From positions 62,001 through 126,000 of the forward strand of contig CAYTPX010000001.1 of NCBI GenBank assembly GCA_964439955.1: DNA of 64,000 nucleotides, read 5' to 3'. The stretch comes from UBA1794 sp964439955 (GTDB lineage: Bacteria; Bacteroidota; Bacteroidia; Bacteroidales; Bacteroidaceae). A program made the translations under genes and the position numbers. A model generated the notes under the pieces. That model was not told the DNA's origin, made no database searches, and was given only the letters and a program-made list of their open reading frames with translations. Below are positions 61,313 to 64,000 of this stretch, one piece after another; the first letter of the stretch is position 1; each line of letters starts with the position of its first letter.

Positions 61313-64000
61313 ATGAAAAACTTCTTTTTTACCTCCGGAATGTTTGCCCTGCTGTCGTGCATGCCTGCGGGAGCATACGAAACGCCGACAATGGGCTGGA
61401 GCTCATGGAACACCTACGGCGTGGAAATCAGCGAAGAAATCATCAAGCTACAAACGGACGCCATCCTTTCCACAGGGTTGAAGGACTTGGGATACATTTA
61501 CATCAATATCGACGACGGTTTCTTCGGCGGAAGGGACAGCGAGGGGAACTTGGTTTTCAATGCCGCCCGCTTCCCGAACGGGTTGCAGCCGGTGGTGGAG
61601 TACATCCATTCCAAGGGCCTGAAGGCCGGCATCTACTCCGATGCCGGCGAAAACACGTGCGGCTCCTACTACAACGGCGACACGCTCGGGGTGGGCGTGG
61701 GGCTGTATGGACACGACCAGCAGGACATCGACCTGCTCATCAAGGAACTGGGCTTCGACTTCATCAAGGTGGACTATTGCGGGGGTACGCGCAACGGGTT
61801 GTCGGAACAGGAGCGCTACACCGCCATCCACGAGGCCATCCTGAACACGGGGCGCACGGACGTGCGGCTTAACGTATGCCGCTGGGCCTACCCCGGCACG
61901 TGGGTGAACGACGTGGCTACCTCGTGGCGCACGACGGAAGACATCTATCTGGGATGGAACTCCCTCCTGAGCATCATCGGGCAGAACCTTTACCTGTCGG
62001 CCTATGCCACGGAAGGCAAGTTCAACGACATGGATATGCTGGAAGTGGGGCGCGGTATGACAACCGAAGAAGACAAGACCCACTTTGGGATGTGGTGCAT
62101 CATGAGTTCGCCGCTGCTAATCGGATGCGACCTGACGGAAATCCCGGACGACGCACTCGAACTCCTGAAGAACGAGGAGCTCATCGCCCTAAACCAAGAC
62201 CCGTTGGCCCTGCAGGCCTATGTCGTAAGCCGGGACGGCGGGGCTTATGTGCTGGTGAAAGACATAGGGACGCTCCACGGACGCCAACGGGCGGTGGCAT
62301 TTTACAATTCCACGGACGAGGCGGTAACCATGTCTGTCGATTTCCTTGATTTGGACTTGGGCGGGCAAGTGAAGGTGCGCGACGTGTTCAACCGGGAGGA
62401 TTTGGGCGAATATGCCGGCAACATGGAAGTGGAAGTGCCCATGCACGGAACCCGTATCTACACCCTGGAGGCCGAAAAACGCTACGAGCGCAGCAAATAT
62501 GAGGCCGAGACAGCGTGGCTGAACGCCTACCAGGAACTGGAAAACAACCAAGTGGCCGAAACGGGCATATATGAGGAAGCCGACCATTGCTCGGGCGGCG
62601 CCAAGGCCGGGTGGCTCGGCAAGAGCAAGGAAAACTACCTGGAATGGAGGAACGTGTACAGCGAAGAAGGCGGAACCTACACCTTGACGCTGACTTACAT
62701 CTCCGGCGAGGAACGCCAAGTCTGCCTGAGCGTGAACGGGGGAGCAGACACTGTGCTGTCCGTGAATTCAGGCAGTTGGAGCGAACCGGCCCGGGTCGAG
62801 GTGGAAGTCACGCTGGAACAGGGGAACAACGTCATCCGCCTGCATAACGACACGGACTGGATGCCGGACATCGATTGCATGGAGCTGGAAAAAGCCGGTT
62901 CGCTGGATTTATACCAGCGCCGCCTGGAGAGCGCCATCGCCAAAGCCCGCAACACATTGGCCAAAGACTTGCCGGGCAACGTGGGACGGAAAATAGAAAC
63001 CGCCTTGGAGCAGGCCGGGAAAGTGGAGGAGGCCAAGGAAAGCTACGAAGCCGCCATAGAGGCCTTGGAGGCTGCCGTGGCAGACGCCCTTGAGGCTTGC
63101 GCCAGTTATGAGGCATTCGCGGAATTGTTACAGCAGTGCCAGGAAAACGCGGGGAACACGGAAGCCGACGCAACCTTGGATGAGTTCAACCTGCAACTGC
63201 AAGAATTCGCCCGGCAGGCCGGCGAGGCCACCAGCAACGAGGAACTGGAAACCCTCGTGGAAAGCCTTGCCGGGGCGGCCACCAGCTTCCTGACCTCGGC
63301 AAGCGCGTGGCCGCAGGAAGGGAAAACCTGGGACGTAACCATACTGATGGACAACCCTTCTTTCTCGCCGGACGAAACGGGATGGTCGTCCATGCCGACC
63401 CTGGAGTACGGGGTGGCAGAGTTTTATAACTGCAATTTCAACATGTACCAATACATACGCGGCGTGAAGAACGGAAACTACACCGTGCAGGTGCAAGCCC
63501 TCTACCGCACGGGGGTAAACGACGGAGGGGAGGCATACGGGAACGGCACGGAGGCGATCCCGGCACGGCTGTACGCCAATTCGGAGAGCGTACCGCTCAT
63601 GTCCCTCTACGCCCATCCCTACGAAGGGGACACGGGCATATTCGGCAGCCTGGACTTGAAGAACGGATACATCAACAGTATGTACGCCGCCAGCGTATGC
63701 TTCGCGGAGGGGCTGTACCTCAACCGGTTGGACGTGGAAGTGGACGATGGCGTCCTGCAAATCGGCCTGGCCAACGAAGGGCAACAGCACGACTGCTGGT
63801 GCTGCTTCGGCAATTTCCGCCTGTACTACAGCGGCACTCCGGATACAAGCGGCACCACGGCGGTGGATGACGCTGCCGTGGCAGACGGCGGGAACGGCCT
63901 TGTGGACGTGTACACCGTGGACGGCATCAAAGTGAAGGAAAGCGTCGAGGCCTCCACGGCATTGGAGGGACTGGAAAAAGGGACGTACATCGTAAACGGG
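61313..64000 (+). CDS. Multidomain secreted GH27 glycosidase (C-terminus beyond window)
   Basis: 896 residues are visible. A signal peptide (to about 20) precedes the GH27 barrel: GWSSWNTYGVEISEE, YIYINIDDGFF, nucleophile Asp154 in FIKVDYCGG and acid/base Asp210 in SWRTTEDI. Then come a beta domain, a CBM6/35-like module (about 400-520, YEAETAWLN...GWLGKSKENYLEW), a helical Ala/Glu-rich repeat region (about 525-660) resembling FIVAR spacers, a second beta-sandwich (about 670-850) and the beginning of a type-IX-like tail (VDVYTVDGIKVKES). GH27 members are alpha-galactosidases, alpha-N-acetylgalactosaminidases or beta-L-arabinopyranosidases; which cannot be decided here. Confidence 0.9.
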   Translation, partial: MKNFFFTSGMFALLSCMPAGAYETPTMGWSSWNTYGVEISEEIIKLQTDAILSTGLKDLGYIYINIDDGFFGGRDSEGNLVFNAARFPNGLQPVVEYIHSKGLKAGIYSDAGENTCGSYYNGDTLGVGVGLYGHDQQDIDLLIKELGFDFIKVDYCGGTRNGLSEQERYTAIHEAILNTGRTDVRLNVCRWAYPGTWVNDVATSWRTTEDIYLGWNSLLSIIGQNLYLSAYATEGKFNDMDMLEVGRGMTTEEDKTHFGMWCIMSSPLLIGCDLTEIPDDALELLKNEELIALNQDPLALQAYVVSRDGGAYVLVKDIGTLHGRQRAVAFYNSTDEAVTMSVDFLDLDLGGQVKVRDVFNREDLGEYAGNMEVEVPMHGTRIYTLEAEKRYERSKYEAETAWLNAYQELENNQVAETGIYEEADHCSGGAKAGWLGKSKENYLEWRNVYSEEGGTYTLTLTYISGEERQVCLSVNGGADTVLSVNSGSWSEPARVEVEVTLEQGNNVIRLHNDTDWMPDIDCMELEKAGSLDLYQRRLESAIAKARNTLAKDLPGNVGRKIETALEQAGKVEEAKESYEAAIEALEAAVADALEACASYEAFAELLQQCQENAGNTEADATLDEFNLQLQEFARQAGEATSNEELETLVESLAGAATSFLTSASAWPQEGKTWDVTILMDNPSFSPDETGWSSMPTLEYGVAEFYNCNFNMYQYIRGVKNGNYTVQVQALYRTGVNDGGEAYGNGTEAIPARLYANSESVPLMSLYAHPYEGDTGIFGSLDLKNGYINSMYAASVCFAEGLYLNRLDVEVDDGVLQIGLANEGQQHDCWCCFGNFRLYYSGTPDTSGTTAVDDAAVADGGNGLVDVYTVDGIKVKESVEASTALEGLEKGTYIVNG

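Noticed and set aside
1..64000. CRISPR array, prophage, integron or rRNA operon
   Set aside because: No regularly spaced direct repeats, phage structural or integrase genes, or rRNA sequence were seen.

Overview
The window is a chromosomal segment of a GC-rich member of the Bacteroidales, probably a gut commensal. This rests on gene content and order: the purH-mreBCD-PBP2 cluster, ruvB followed by a flippase, lpxK-punA-thiL, rpsF-rpsR-rplI, and the ribD/prmC/recX/comF/pyrE/SRPBCC/argH block. It also rests on many Bacteroidetes-type -7 boxes (TAnnTTTG), a TonB receptor, an M64 peptidase, GH51 and GH27 glycosidases, a BspA-like repeat protein and a fused KorA. Family or genus cannot be assigned from the sequence alone. 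There are no rRNA genes, insertion sequences, prophage genes or CRISPR arrays.

Layout. 1-5 kb: cell-shape operon on the minus strand (IMP cyclohydrolase, MreB, MreC, MreD, start of PBP2) and DinB. 5-16 kb: plus-strand housekeeping genes (YfcE-like phosphodiesterase, KorAB, SpmAB-like membrane protein, YbeY, MutS, RuvB, flippase). 16-24 kb: GH51 arabinofuranosidase, FolA, Lrp regulator, M64 peptidase, tRNA-Leu(UAG), serine hydrolase, GH3-type protein. 24-33 kb: dTDP-sugar genes rfbA-rfbB, ribosomal protein operon rpsF-rpsR-rplI, a TPR protein paired with an outer-membrane barrel, tRNA-Leu(UAA). 33-40 kb: lipoprotein, ArgH, SRPBCC, PyrE, ComF, RecX, PrmC, and divergent RibD. 40-54 kb: PckA, a deacetylase-like protein, a minus-strand cluster of a 41-aa membrane protein, CYTH and an MgtC/DUF4010-type protein, then LpxK, PNP, ThiL, Ddl, QueE, QueD and a Rel/SpoT protein. 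54-64 kb: accessory surface functions (TonB receptor plus purple-acid-phosphatase-like protein, BspA-like protein, tRNA-Gln, PorT-like barrel, and a multidomain GH27 protein cut by the window end).

The most unusual feature is a family of short GC-rich palindromic repeats. The recurrent unit resembles GGAAAGTGCCTGCACTTTCC. Copies or clusters occupy nearly every longer intergenic gap, often form or abut terminator hairpins, and appear to have entered the reading frames of prmC, ribD and perhaps folA. Other points of interest are a PurH reduced to its cyclohydrolase domain, an 11-G tract inside the CYTH gene, a likely frameshift in the BspA-like signal peptide, and His in place of the metal-binding Tyr of the phosphatase. 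I see no complete novel defence or mobile system.
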